Shown here one piece after another: positions 16,364-25,951 of a stretch of 64,000 bases of DNA. The stretch lies in contig CAYSTJ010000004.1 in NCBI GenBank assembly GCA_964434105.1, forward strand, positions 66,453-130,452, in the 5' to 3' direction. Below the pieces are notes generated by a model. The model worked only from the letters and a program-made list of their open reading frames with translations, ran no database searches and was not told the origin of the DNA. The translations under genes were made by a program, and so were the position numbers. Position 1 is the stretch's first letter, and every line of letters starts with the position of its first letter. Source of the DNA: CAYNST01 sp964434105. Its GTDB lineage: Bacteria > Pseudomonadota > Gammaproteobacteria > Pseudomonadales > Cellvibrionaceae.

Positions 16364-18868
16364 TTACTGCGTGGCGCGGTCATCGGCCGTTATCAGGGGT
16401 TGGAAGTGACGCAACCTGAGTGCATTGCCCAGCACGAATACCGAGGAAAGCGCCATGGCACCAGCCGCGAAGACCGGCGAAAGCAGAATGCCGAACGCCG
16501 GGTATAGAATGCCTGCGGCTACCGGAATCAGGGCCGTGTTGTAGGCAAACGCCCAGAACAGGTTCTGTTTGATGTTGCGGATGGTGCCACGGGAAAGTGC
16601 GATGGCATTCGGTACGCCTTTGAGGTTGCCGGACATAAGCACCACGTCGGCGGCTTCAATGGCAATGTCGGTGCCCGTGCCAATGGCGATACCGACGTCC
16701 GCTTCAGCCAGCGCCGGCGCGTCATTGATGCCGTCGCCCACGAAGGCGAGCTTGCCATGGTCGTTCTTCAGTGTCTTCACCGATTCAACCTTGCCCGCGG
16801 GCATAACTTCGGCTATTACCACGTCGATACCGAGTTGGCGGGCGATTGCCGTGGCGGTACGCTGATTGTCACCCGTGATCATTGCGACCTTGAGCCCGAG
16901 TGCATGTAGCGCGCTGATCGCTTGCGGTGTACCTGCCTTGATGGGGTCGGCCACGGCTACAATAGCTGCCAGCTTCCCGCCAATGGCTGCATAAAGTGGT
17001 GATTTTCCTTCGTCGCCAAGTCGGGCGGCGGTTTCGGCAAAGGGCGCCACATCAACACCAAGCTGGTTCATGTAACGGTCAGCACCGATCACTACAGTGT
17101 CGTCCCCGATCGTTGCCCTGACCCCAAGCCCGGTGACCGATTCAAAGTGGCTGATCGCTGGCAACACCAGGTTATCGGCTTCGGCCGCAGCGACGATGGC
17201 ACTGGCAATGGGGTGTTCGGATTTGGCCTCTACTGCCGCAATCCGGGCCAGAACTTCATCTCGCTGAAACCCTGCGGAAATGTCGAGGTCCGTGAGCGCA
17301 GGCCTGCCCTCGGTCAGTGTGCCGGTTTTATCAACCGCGATCACCCGGGCATCCTTCAGAAGCTGCAGAGCTTCGCCTTTACGAAAGAGCACGCCCATTT
17401 CCGCACCCCGACCGGTGCCGACCATGATCGAAGTCGGTGTGGCCAGTCCCATGGCGCACGGGCAGGCAATGATCAGTACCGCCACGGCATTGACCAGCGC
17501 AAACGTCAACGCTGGCGTCGGGCCGACGACAAACCAGACAAGGAAGGTGAGGATGGCCGCCCCGATGACGGCGGGCACGAACCACAGGGTGACTTTATCC
17601 ACGAGCGTCTGGATGGGCAGTTTTGAGCCCTGTGCCTGCTCAATCATACGGATGATCTGCGCCAGCACCGTTGTGCCCCCCACCGCGGTGGCGGTGACCG
17701 CGAGTGCGCCCTTCTGGTTAACTGTGCCCCCGACCACGGGGCTGCCGGGCGCTTTTTTGACCGGTATCGGTTCACCGGTGATCATCGATTCGTCCACGTA
17801 GCTGCTCCCTTCGACCACATTGCCATCGACCGGGATGCGCTCCCCGGGGCGCACATCCACCTGGTCGCCCGGCTGTACTTCATTGATGGCGATTTCGAGC
17901 AACTCACCATCGCGCCGTACACGGGCCGTCCGGGGCTGCAAGCCCACGAGTCGCTTGATGGCCTGCGATGTGCGCCCCTTGGCGCGGGCTTCAAGATAGC
18001 GGCCCAACAGAATCAGCGTTACGATGACGGCTGCCGCTTCGTAATAGACGTTAGCCGTACCGGCCGGCAGGACACCGGGAAAAAAGGTTGCGATAGCGGA
18101 ATAACCCCAGGCTGCCGAGGTCCCCAGCACAACCAGTGAATTCATGTCTGGCGTGCGGCGCAACAGTGCCGGAACGCCATAGCTGAAGAATCGCCGGCCC
18201 GGCCCGAACAGGACCAGGGTGGTCAGTACGAACTGGAGGTACCAGCTCGTTTGCATGCCAATGGTGTTCGCCACAAACCGGTGAACCGGCGGAATAAAGT
18301 GAGCCCCCATCTCAACCACGAAGAGTGGCACTGTCAGCACGGCGGCAATGGCCAGATCCCGTTTAAGCGCGGCTGTTTCGGCATTCTTTCTGGCGTCCAG
18401 CTGGGCGGTATCCATACCGCTCGGCCCCAGTGGCTGGGCAGCGTAACCGGCGCCAGCCACGGCCGCAACGAGGGTGTCGGAGCCTGCGTTACCCTGCACA
18501 CTGGCCCGTTCAGTCGCGAGATTGACGGTCGCCTCAGTAACGCCCGGCACGGCTTTCAGGGCCTGTTCAACCCGGCCCACGCAGGAGGCGCAATTCATCC
18601 CTGTAATGGCAAGTTCGGTGTTGATTACCGCAGGTACGGAGTAGCCGGCTTGCTCGATGGCCTCGACCAGTCGCTGCTGATCAACCGGGGCGGCGGCGCG
18701 AATATCTGCCCGCTCCGTCGCAAGGTTTACGGCAACTTCGTCGACACCCTCAACCTCGCGTAGTGCTGCCTCTACGCGGCCGACGCAGGATGCACAGCTC
18801 ATGCCTGCGACAGGGAGGCTGACGGTCGACATCAATGGGCGCGCCTGTTTATTAACCGGAATATCCAT
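16364..18868 (-). CDS. copA: Copper-exporting P1B-type ATPase
   Basis: CopA pumps Cu(I) out of the cytoplasm. The product of about 834 residues has two N-terminal heavy-metal-associated domains, each with a CASC site (VAGMSCASC and ITGMNCASC), eight membrane helices with the transport motif IACPCAMG, the actuator loop TGEPIPVKK, the phosphorylation site DKTGT, and GDGINDAPALAEADVGIAIG at the hinge. GGAGG is best spaced for the second of two adjacent ATGs (18866-18868). No CueR gene or obvious CueR operator is seen in the short upstream space. Confidence 0.96.
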   Translation of the reverse strand: MDIPVNKQARPLMSTVSLPVAGMSCASCVGRVEAALREVEGVDEVAVNLATERADIRAAAPVDQQRLVEAIEQAGYSVPAVINTELAITGMNCASCVGRVEQALKAVPGVTEATVNLATERASVQGNAGSDTLVAAVAGAGYAAQPLGPSGMDTAQLDARKNAETAALKRDLAIAAVLTVPLFVVEMGAHFIPPVHRFVANTIGMQTSWYLQFVLTTLVLFGPGRRFFSYGVPALLRRTPDMNSLVVLGTSAAWGYSAIATFFPGVLPAGTANVYYEAAAVIVTLILLGRYLEARAKGRTSQAIKRLVGLQPRTARVRRDGELLEIAINEVQPGDQVDVRPGERIPVDGNVVEGSSYVDESMITGEPIPVKKAPGSPVVGGTVNQKGALAVTATAVGGTTVLAQIIRMIEQAQGSKLPIQTLVDKVTLWFVPAVIGAAILTFLVWFVVGPTPALTFALVNAVAVLIIACPCAMGLATPTSIMVGTGRGAEMGVLFRKGEALQLLKDARVIAVDKTGTLTEGRPALTDLDISAGFQRDEVLARIAAVEAKSEHPIASAIVAAAEADNLVLPAISHFESVTGLGVRATIGDDTVVIGADRYMNQLGVDVAPFAETAARLGDEGKSPLYAAIGGKLAAIVAVADPIKAGTPQAISALHALGLKVAMITGDNQRTATAIARQLGIDVVIAEVMPAGKVESVKTLKNDHGKLAFVGDGINDAPALAEADVGIAIGTGTDIAIEAADVVLMSGNLKGVPNAIALSRGTIRNIKQNLFWAFAYNTALIPVAAGILYPAFGILLSPVFAAGAMALSSVFVLGNALRLRHFQPLITADDRATQ

Positions 18869-18943
18869 CATCGGCCTCCAGCATTTCGTGGTGCGGCATC
18901 CCGACGTGACCTGGATGCCTGAATCTCAATCGCTACGGGTACA

Positions 18944-19627
18944 TTAGTCGCGGGATTTTTCACGCGCGCCCTTGAACATATGGGGGTTTCTCATGACAAA
19001 ATCATCGATCCATTCTTCCAGAAATGACATGCGACCGGGTTTTTTTAACTGGAAGTAGCCAAACAGACACATCACGATGGCACCGACTGTGTCGGCGATT
19101 AGATCAAACATGGTGTCGGTCAGGCCTGATGGATCGTCCAGCATCGGCTTTTGCATATTCATGCCGAACAGGCTATCCATTGTAAATTCGAAAATTTCCC
19201 AGATGGCACCAGCGCCGACAGCGAACATGAAGGCGAAAAATGCGACAAAGCCCGGTTTCATGTGAACGCCAATGTTGTCGATTTCGTTAAGAATATGAAC
19301 CAGCAAAAATCCGATTATTCCCAGTATCAGGCCGGAAATCGTGTGTAGTGCCGTGTCCCACCACCAGTAACGTGTGTAATAGTCCCGGACTTCGCCAAGA
19401 AAAAGCGACGCAAAGATAAAAGCGATAGCCAGTAAATGGAACTGCGGGGGAATCTGTACCCGGAACCGGCGCCAAAGCAACAAGGGGATCAGGGTGACCA
19501 GAATAATCCCCGCAGTTACAAAAGACGTTAACCATTTTTGGGTGGCCAGAGCGACCAGTAATTCCACGCAAAGAACGGCCTGCAGCACAAAACTGATACG
19601 ACGGTGAATAGAATAGGTTGCGCGCAC
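18944..19627 (-). CDS. YjdF/DUF2238-like integral membrane protein
   Basis: The 227-residue protein has about six membrane helices and the family's conserved elements: WWWDTALHTISGLILGIIGF, GAGAIWEIFEFTMDSLFG and DTMFDLIADTVGA. The charged residues in LH, WEIFEF and DxxxD suggest an enzyme or transporter core in the membrane, but the function of the family is unknown. It is followed by copA on the same strand after about 75 bp, so the two could be co-transcribed; a link to copper is only suggested by position. Confidence 0.8.
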   Translation of the reverse strand: MRATYSIHRRISFVLQAVLCVELLVALATQKWLTSFVTAGIILVTLIPLLLWRRFRVQIPPQFHLLAIAFIFASLFLGEVRDYYTRYWWWDTALHTISGLILGIIGFLLVHILNEIDNIGVHMKPGFVAFFAFMFAVGAGAIWEIFEFTMDSLFGMNMQKPMLDDPSGLTDTMFDLIADTVGAIVMCLFGYFQLKKPGRMSFLEEWIDDFVMRNPHMFKGAREKSRD

Positions 19628-19785
19628 CGATACCTCGTCTAAAAGCAGGAGAGTCGAAGGCGCAAGATATCAGGCAGATGCCGTCTTTACCAGTGTTCCG
19701 GCCATTAAACGGATTGTCAGTAAATGCCGATGTGGTGTCGGCGGCGGGCTTCCGGTGTGGCGAACGTTGACGGCAACGGCGATGA

Positions 19786-20280
19786 TCAATGGACGCGCAC
19801 CAGTCGGGCCCGCTGGGATTCGCTCAACTGATCGGTTGTGACCCAGTGCAGGCTGGCATGTTCATTTGCCGGTGGCGCGACGGCGGCTGGCAGCACCGCA
19901 CCCTGTTCATCCGGCAGTCTCCACATGGCCCCGGTGATGGGGTCTATGACCAGCAGGCCCACAACGCCAGCGACCAGGAAGTTGCCGAAGTACCAGCCGT
20001 TGACCTCACCGTGTAATTCAACAACCGTGTCTTCAAAACCGGGCTTTGAGAAGGTGATCAGGTAGTCGGCTGATTTGAAGTATCCCCTGCTGCTGGCGAG
20101 CATAACGGTCGCCGGTGTCGTGCCGGAATGGATGGTTCGGCCGTTCGGGGTAGCCACAACAAAGCGTGCATCGGACGGCGTGGAATTGAGCGTGACGGGA
20201 TAACTGTTGGTGCCCACCATACTGGCGCATCCGGACAACAGGCTCGCCGCCAGTATCAAGAGCACTGCAAGATATTTCAT
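19786..20280 (-). CDS. Small lipoprotein with PEGA-like domain
   Basis: The 164-residue product has a lipoprotein signal with lipobox LLSGC (Cys18). The segment YPVTLNSTPSDARFVVATPN, GTTPATVMLASSRGYFKSADY and ITFSKPGFED resembles PEGA-type beta domains. A hydrophobic stretch (NFLVAGVVGLLVIDPITGAMW) follows, as in several Cellvibrio-type lipoproteins with a PEGA segment and a short membrane-associated loop. Function unknown; outer-membrane or periplasmic face. It stands between guaD and the YjdF-like gene without close coupling. Confidence 0.75.
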   Translation of the reverse strand: MKYLAVLLILAASLLSGCASMVGTNSYPVTLNSTPSDARFVVATPNGRTIHSGTTPATVMLASSRGYFKSADYLITFSKPGFEDTVVELHGEVNGWYFGNFLVAGVVGLLVIDPITGAMWRLPDEQGAVLPAAVAPPANEHASLHWVTTDQLSESQRARLVRVH

Positions 20281-20483
20281 TCTACTGCCTTAAATTGATT
20301 TGCCGGCGCCCGTCGTTCGTTGCGCCCAGGTACTTTAAAGATAGTTCGCATTTTGCGAGTCTCAAGTCGTTCTGAAGCTGAACACACGCTGAACGCCAAT
20401 TGACCGCGCGAATGCCAATGAATTCACGGTTCTCTTTAAAAAAATGCGAAGTGTATCACGCTGGCGGGTGTCGGCAAGCGTCG

Positions 20484-21791
20484 TCAGTTGATGATGGGGT
20501 TGCGATAGCGAACCTCACCGGCAATCGTCGTACGGGCAACCAACCGTTCATCGCCACAGGTCATATAGACAAACAGTTCTTCTTCAATGGTTGAGGTGGA
20601 GGCCAGGCGGCTTTTTACCACCGGGTGCGCGGACGCATTGATCTCGATAAAATCGGCGTCGCGGCCGGCGCACAGGTTACCGATATGCTGGTCGAGGTGC
20701 AACGCCCGGGCGGCCCCCAGGGTCGCCATATAGAACGCTTCAGCCGCCGAGAGCGAATACCCTTTCAGTTGACAGACCTTGTAAGCGTCGCCCATGTTTC
20801 GGAACTGTGACAGGCTGGTGCCCGCGCCCACATCGGTAGCCAATGCAACCGGTATTTGAAGTGCATTGACCCGTGCCAGATCGAACAGCCCGCTGCCCAG
20901 GAACAGGTTGGAGGAGGGACAAAAAGCAATGCTGCTACCCTGGCCGGCAATGCGGGAGAACTCGCTATCACTCAGGTGCAGGCAGTGGGCAAATACTGTA
21001 TTGCGGGTGTGCAAGCCGAACCGTTCATAGGTATGCAAATAATCCTTTGCGGCCGGGAACAGTTGCTGCAGCCAGGCGACTTCTGCATGGTTTTCGCTAA
21101 GGTGTGTCTGTATGCGAAGGTCTGGAAAACGCTGGGCCAACTGCCCGGCCAGTCGCAGTTGCCCCGCGGTGGACGTGGCGGAAAAGCGGGGAGTAATGGC
21201 GTATTCCAGTCGGCCATGGCCGTGCCAGCGGTGGATCAGCGCGCGACAGTCCCGGTCGGCGGCCTGGCGCTCACGCAATAGCCCTGCCGGTGCGTGGCGG
21301 TCCATTAACACATTGCCTGCCAGCAGGCGCATGCCGCGGTCGCTGGCGATGCTGAACAGGTGATCGGCAGAATGCCGGAAGCGGGTGGTAAAGGCCAGTG
21401 CGGTGGTCGTACCGTTCGACAGCAGGGCATCGATAAAATGTTGATTCTGGGCGTACGACCAGGCTTCATCGGCGAACCGCAGTTCTGCCGGAAATGTATA
21501 GCGTTCCAGCCAGTGCAACAACTGTTCGCCGTGGGACCCGACAATCGCGAGCTGTGATGCGTGCACATGGGCGTCGATAAAACCCGCCATAAACAGGGAC
21601 TCGGGACGGTGTTCGCACTGATCCAGATCGAAACCCTGCCGCTGCAACTGCCCGGCATCGGCAACCAGTGTGATGCGGCCGTCCGCCACTTGCAGTACAC
21701 CGTCGGCCAGGTATTCGAAGCCATGCCGGGTCGTGTGCCTGTGGTCGTTAAACCGCACGATGCGGCCACGCAAACTGTATTTTCTCGCCAA
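20484..21791 (-). CDS. guaD: Guanine deaminase
   Basis: Guanine deaminase converts guanine to xanthine and ammonia for purine breakdown. The 435-residue amidohydrolase has the metal-binding HxH in FIDAHVHASQL, the histidines in THLSENHAEVAWL and FAHCLHLSD, and the terminal Asp in ATDVGAGTSLS; SSNLFLGSGLF is characteristic of the GuaD branch. Length is normal. No other purine-catabolism gene adjoins it, and a miniature repeat element lies just upstream of its start, between it and any upstream promoter. Confidence 0.92.
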   Translation of the reverse strand: MARKYSLRGRIVRFNDHRHTTRHGFEYLADGVLQVADGRITLVADAGQLQRQGFDLDQCEHRPESLFMAGFIDAHVHASQLAIVGSHGEQLLHWLERYTFPAELRFADEAWSYAQNQHFIDALLSNGTTTALAFTTRFRHSADHLFSIASDRGMRLLAGNVLMDRHAPAGLLRERQAADRDCRALIHRWHGHGRLEYAITPRFSATSTAGQLRLAGQLAQRFPDLRIQTHLSENHAEVAWLQQLFPAAKDYLHTYERFGLHTRNTVFAHCLHLSDSEFSRIAGQGSSIAFCPSSNLFLGSGLFDLARVNALQIPVALATDVGAGTSLSQFRNMGDAYKVCQLKGYSLSAAEAFYMATLGAARALHLDQHIGNLCAGRDADFIEINASAHPVVKSRLASTSTIEEELFVYMTCGDERLVARTTIAGEVRYRNPIIN

Positions 21792-21862
21792 GTTCGAATC
21801 GCTCCAGGCTAAACGTCTCGCGGTATTGCAACGCAGTGGCCGGATAACAGCATACGGAATAC

Positions 21863-22061
21863 GTACTATTCAGCTCACGCCCCGATTTGCCCTGCACCGA
21901 CGAATAAAGCGGCGTTAAAAAAGGTCACAAACCTGTCGGGAACAGGTTTGAACGCTATCAAGGCGGCCCGGCATATCGACACGAACAAACTCACATTTTT
22001 CGCCTTGCTCTGAACAATCTGGACGCAATTTGAACAGTGACGACACACGCTTAATAGTGAC
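21863..22061 (-). mobile_element. GTAAC-type miniature repeat, copy C, with 8-bp target duplication
   Basis: A 199-bp non-coding repeat with ends GTACTATTCAGCTCACG and the inverse of GTCACTATTAAGCG. It is flanked by a perfect direct repeat CGGAATAC at 21855-21862 and 22062-22069, as left by transposition. Internally it has the family core, read on the minus strand as TTCAGAGCAAGGCGAAAA. No transposase is encoded. Confidence 0.85.
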
Positions 22062-22130
22062 CGGAATACCACCGGACAAGCCAATGCCGCGGGAGAAAGG
22101 AGAAGTGGGCCGGGATGCTATATTACGGTG

Positions 22131-22233
22131 TGTTGACGTTTGGGTCTAACCAATGGACTTATAAGGCATTCACGGTGGTGGCTAAAGCTATGAAATGCCT
22201 TTTATTTTAATGAGTTATGCCGAAGCGTCAACA
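22131..22233. other. Structured inverted-repeat element of unknown type
   Basis: TGTTGACGTTT (22131-22141) pairs with AAGCGTCAACA (22223-22233) as an 11-bp stem with one G-U pair. Inside it AAGGCATT (22163-22170) pairs with AATGCCTT (22194-22201), followed by TTATTTTAA. It lies just beyond copy C of the miniature repeat and beyond the chemoreceptor stop. It could be a small structured RNA, a terminator region, or a second kind of tiny mobile repeat. Confidence 0.45.
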
Positions 22234-22295
22234 GCGTCTAAACAGACTGCTCCCCTGACCGTTGCCGGCAAGAGGGAGCCCGTGCGGGCACGCCC

Positions 22296-23915
22296 TCAGA
22301 CCCGGAATTGACGGGTCACTTTTTCCAGATTGCCCGCCAGCACGTTGAGCCGCTCGCTGACGTTATTCAGCTGTGATGCCGAGGTCGTGGTTTCTTCGGT
22401 CTGTGCACGAATCCGCTCAGCTTCATCGACCAGCTCGGTGGATATATTCTCCTGCTCATCCGTGGCCCGGGCAATCTGTTCATTCATGGCATTGATGGTT
22501 TCAACCGTCTCGGTGATAACGTGCAGGCTGCGGCCGGCCATGTGGGCTTCTTCCACTGAGCGTGCGACCGCGGCACTGCTGTCTTTCATCGTCAGTACGG
22601 CAGCCTGTGATGCGTTGCGCAGCTGTGCCAGAATGGTATTGATCTCCTCGGTAGACTGTTGTGTCCGCGACGCGAGACCGCGCACTTCATCCGCAACCAC
22701 GGCGAAGCCCCGACCTTGCTCTCCGGCGCGCGCCGCTTCGATCGCAGCGTTCAGCGCCAGCAGGTTGGTCTGCTCGGCAATGCCCTTGATGACGTCCAGT
22801 ACAACGTTGACACTGATAGCGTCCTGTTCCAGCTTTTCCACCACAGCCGACGCTTCGCGGATATTCTCTGACAGACTCTGGATGCCGGCAACCGTACTGG
22901 TGACCACGGTCTGCCCCTTATTGGCCTCGGCATCGGCGGTTTTGGCTGCGCGCGCGGCTTCCCCGGCGTTCTGGGCGATGGAAGAGATGCTCTGGCTCAT
23001 CAGCTTGATATTGTCTTTAGAGTCACTGACACTGTTTTTTTGCAGGGTCAGTGTGGAGGTGATGCTGGAGGAGAGACCTTTCACATCGGTAGACAGGGCG
23101 GCCAGCGGGGGCGCCGTCTCCACAATCTCCCGGATCGTGGATTGCAGTTTGTCCATAAAATTATTGAACCAGTGCACCAGATCCCCCACTTCGTCACGGT
23201 TGCTGGATTTTAGTCGCACGGTCAGGTCACCATTTTCTTCAGCAATGTTCTTCAGTGTGGCAGTCACCTGATCAACGCTGGACTTGAGCATGTGGCTGAT
23301 CGGGATGGCCACTACAAAGAGTAACCCGAGGGTGACCAGGCACAGGATGGTGCCCAGCGACGTCAGGCGGGACGAATCGCTATGGGCACTGGCAAAGGCG
23401 TAATTGAACTGTTCCAGACGGGCATCGTAGAAATTTTGCAACAGACCTTCCAGCGTCTCCAGCGACGAGGCCATTTTCTGTGTGCGGGCAGCCATGGTGG
23501 AAAAATCGATAGACCCGTCGATCATGCCGGAGGAAATGCCATAGGATTCATTGAAATACTCGTTAAAAACGACAATTATGGCCCGAAGTTCGCCGGTAAG
23601 GGATGCATCTATCGTCTGTGATTCCTGCATGTCCTGGCGAAAATCGTCGGCCATTTCCCGGGCATTTCTCAGAATATCCGCTTCGCCGGAACTGACGGCG
23701 AAACTCAGTGACTCCTGGATGTTCTTGACCCGGTTAATGTTGTTCTGCGCAATCTGTAGCAGCGGAAATTGCTGGTTTCTGGCATCGCTCAACTGCTCTA
23801 CCGTATCTTTCAGGAAATGCATGCTCAACAGCAGATAGGATACAAAACCGATGGCGCCGACCACGGGGATCAACAGTACTTTTTTGCGAATTGACAGATT
23901 TCTGAAAAAATCCAA
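22296..23915 (-). CDS. Methyl-accepting chemotaxis protein
   Basis: A 539-residue chemoreceptor. Membrane segments lie at about 12-32 and 190-212, with a four-helix-type periplasmic sensor between them (QNNINRVKNIQESLSFAVSS), then a HAMP domain at about 212-265 and the signalling hairpin with AIEAARAGEQGRGFAVVADE and VRGLASRTQQSTEEI. The start codon is TTG (23913-23915), placed about 10 bases after GGAGGGTG; no ATG fits the conserved N-terminus. It follows the porin and the PstS-like gene on the same strand, an arrangement that suggests sensing of a ligand taken up or bound by them. Confidence 0.93.
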   Translation of the reverse strand: MDFFRNLSIRKKVLLIPVVGAIGFVSYLLLSMHFLKDTVEQLSDARNQQFPLLQIAQNNINRVKNIQESLSFAVSSGEADILRNAREMADDFRQDMQESQTIDASLTGELRAIIVVFNEYFNESYGISSGMIDGSIDFSTMAARTQKMASSLETLEGLLQNFYDARLEQFNYAFASAHSDSSRLTSLGTILCLVTLGLLFVVAIPISHMLKSSVDQVTATLKNIAEENGDLTVRLKSSNRDEVGDLVHWFNNFMDKLQSTIREIVETAPPLAALSTDVKGLSSSITSTLTLQKNSVSDSKDNIKLMSQSISSIAQNAGEAARAAKTADAEANKGQTVVTSTVAGIQSLSENIREASAVVEKLEQDAISVNVVLDVIKGIAEQTNLLALNAAIEAARAGEQGRGFAVVADEVRGLASRTQQSTEEINTILAQLRNASQAAVLTMKDSSAAVARSVEEAHMAGRSLHVITETVETINAMNEQIARATDEQENISTELVDEAERIRAQTEETTTSASQLNNVSERLNVLAGNLEKVTRQFRV

Positions 23916-24068
23916 TGTGGTACACCCTCCGTTGGGCGAATATGGCCGGCCAACGTATGCGGTCTGTCGGTCCGAAGATCATGTATGCATTCTAAGTAAA
24001 GCAGTCAACCGGGCTTTTGACCAGCGCTGCCGCCGGGCCGGCACGGTGTCCGGCTGTCGGCGGCGCAT

Positions 24069-24491
24069 CTAAAAATTCAGCAACGGTTTGACTGCGCCAT
24101 TGACGCTGTCTGCACTGACATACCCGATGGCCGAAGGGTCGGCGGCGACTGCATCCACCATGTCTTTCTCACTGTCGACCTGTCGGATCGGTACCGCCTT
24201 GCCTGTAAACAGCAGGCGCGACCAGTAGGCTTTCATCTGGGCTTCGCTGCGGCCCACCACTTCATTTTCGAAGCGGGAACGAACGTCCGTGGACTCTTTC
24301 AGATTAAGCGGCACGGCGGTCGAACCATTTGGAAATGCCCGGGTTTTGGCCAGGTACAGGTTCTCCACGTCCGATTTCGAAATCGGCGCCGTGTTAGACG
24401 GGTGCACGATGACAACATGGTCCGCAAGGCCCATTTTGGGTAGCAACGCAAACAGTAATAGCAAAATAGATTGGGATGAAAGTAAACGCAT
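24069..24491 (-). CDS. PstS-like periplasmic phosphate-type binding protein, short form
   Basis: The 140-residue product has a signal peptide (LLLLFALLPKMGLA) and a PBP-like domain of the short PstS-like type (VVIVHPSNTAPISKSDVENL, YLAKTRAFPNGSTAVPLNL, ENEVVGRSEAQMKAYWSRLL, AVAADPSAIGYVSADSV). Such short proteins are seen in gammaproteobacteria next to a porin-like protein and a chemoreceptor. They lack the size for a full transporter binding protein and may act as a ligand sensor. The frame extends upstream but AAGGATTAGCGCT supports the ATG at 24491. It begins 13 bp after the porin stop. Confidence 0.8.
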   Translation of the reverse strand: MRLLSSQSILLLLFALLPKMGLADHVVIVHPSNTAPISKSDVENLYLAKTRAFPNGSTAVPLNLKESTDVRSRFENEVVGRSEAQMKAYWSRLLFTGKAVPIRQVDSEKDMVDAVAADPSAIGYVSADSVNGAVKPLLNF

Positions 24492-24504
24492 AGCGCTAAT
24501 CCTT

Positions 24505-25716
24505 TTAGAACATGAGGTCAATGGCAGTCGACACGACGTTAAATTTGTTCTCAACCGGTGTAAACGTTTCCCAGTCAAGACCGGTCTGTTTTACCCGGGC
24601 GTATTCCACTTTGAAGGTGGCTGAGGGCGTAAAATTCCAGGCCAGACCGACAGTGTCTGTGGTCGAGTCGGAGGTAAACCCAAACGGGTCGGCTTTTACT
24701 TTGGTGCGGGTCAGGTGCGGGGTGAAGTCGCCAACATTATAGCCGCCGGATACGTACCAGTAGTCGTCTTCGATTGTCGTGACGGAACCCATGGGCTCAA
24801 AAAAACTGGGTGCGGAGGTGGTTTTGCGTTTGGCGCGGGTAAACTCACTTCGAAGAAAGACATTATCCACATCAACCATAAACGCAGCCGCCATAAAACT
24901 TACATCCAGATCCGCATCGACGATAAGCGCGGTGGGTTGCGGTATGCTGGTGGTAACGGACTGTGCGATCTCGGTTTCGTTATACAGCAGGCGGAACCTG
25001 AGCCAGTTCCAGCTCAGTGTGGATGTTATCCCGGTGTTGTTTGAAACATCAAACCGCGTGGTGATATTGGCAGGTGTGCTGCTCAGTAAAACGGGGAATC
25101 CAAACATCGGGTCAAGCACGGGCATGCCGGTCTCCGGGTCCGCTGCGTATTCAGATACTGTGCCTTCCGAAGTCGATTCGGAATCAATTGCGCCATACCA
25201 CACCTGAGTCTCCAGCTGTACAGCGCCAAACAGTTTGGAATGGTAAAAATTGACCCCTTCCAGGCCGGCGGTGAACGCGTTATAGACTTCCACCGGCGGC
25301 CGAATCCAGTGATAGGCATAACCTACGTCCAGGAAGTCGGAATAATAAAACAGGGGCAACCGGAAGCGCCCGGCATTCATTGTCAGGTCGTTGGTGAGCG
25401 CGTAACTCAGATAGGCCCAATCGACGGTGGTATTAAAATCATTGGCGCCCTTGGATACCATCTGAACTGTGGCGCGCAACCGGTCAGATATTACGACCTG
25501 GGCCTGCAGCCCAACCACGGATTCAGGATCAAAGCGGATCTCATTGTCGTAAATCCCGTTCGAAGTGGGTTCGACCAGGTACGTCATGTCACTGGTTGTC
25601 GTCTTTCCCGCAGCGATGGACATAAACCCGTTCCAGTTTATCTCGGCTGCGTTGGATGGAGAAATCCATAGCATGGGTGCCGCCACCGTGAGCGGAATAA
25701 TCGATTTGAAGTTCAT
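24505..25716 (-). CDS. Outer-membrane porin-like beta-barrel protein
   Basis: The 403-residue product has a signal peptide (cleavage after SPSNA) and alternating beta strands typical of a barrel, ending with a C-terminal Phe (STAIDLMF) as outer-membrane proteins do. Segments such as LQAQVVISDRLRATVQMVSK and DWAYLSYALTNDLTMNAGRF are like those of porins predicted for phosphate or small anions. GAAAAGAGAGACGCC precedes the ATG. It heads a three-gene operon with the PstS-like protein and the chemoreceptor. Confidence 0.82.
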   Translation of the reverse strand: MNFKSIIPLTVAAPMLWISPSNAAEINWNGFMSIAAGKTTTSDMTYLVEPTSNGIYDNEIRFDPESVVGLQAQVVISDRLRATVQMVSKGANDFNTTVDWAYLSYALTNDLTMNAGRFRLPLFYYSDFLDVGYAYHWIRPPVEVYNAFTAGLEGVNFYHSKLFGAVQLETQVWYGAIDSESTSEGTVSEYAADPETGMPVLDPMFGFPVLLSSTPANITTRFDVSNNTGITSTLSWNWLRFRLLYNETEIAQSVTTSIPQPTALIVDADLDVSFMAAAFMVDVDNVFLRSEFTRAKRKTTSAPSFFEPMGSVTTIEDDYWYVSGGYNVGDFTPHLTRTKVKADPFGFTSDSTTDTVGLAWNFTPSATFKVEYARVKQTGLDWETFTPVENKFNVVSTAIDLMF

Positions 25717-25951
25717 GGCGTCTCTCTTTTCAACGGATAGAGTCGGGATCCGACCTGCAAGATCGCTTCACTTACAGTCGTCAAATCCATGTATCCTGGA
25801 AGTATAGAAAAGAAAATGTGAGCTACCACACAGGTGACATTTTTTTTACACCGTCTAGAAAAGTTACGCCGGAAAAGCTACCAAAGCGCAGCGTATCGTG
25901 TCGGTCTGCTATAAACTGCGCGCTTTCCAGAATGTTTCGCAATAACCGGCA

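Noticed and set aside
22081..22240. Possible purine riboswitch near guaD
   Set aside because: It lies beyond the start of guaD, beside the end of the chemoreceptor gene, and lacks the conserved purine-aptamer loops.
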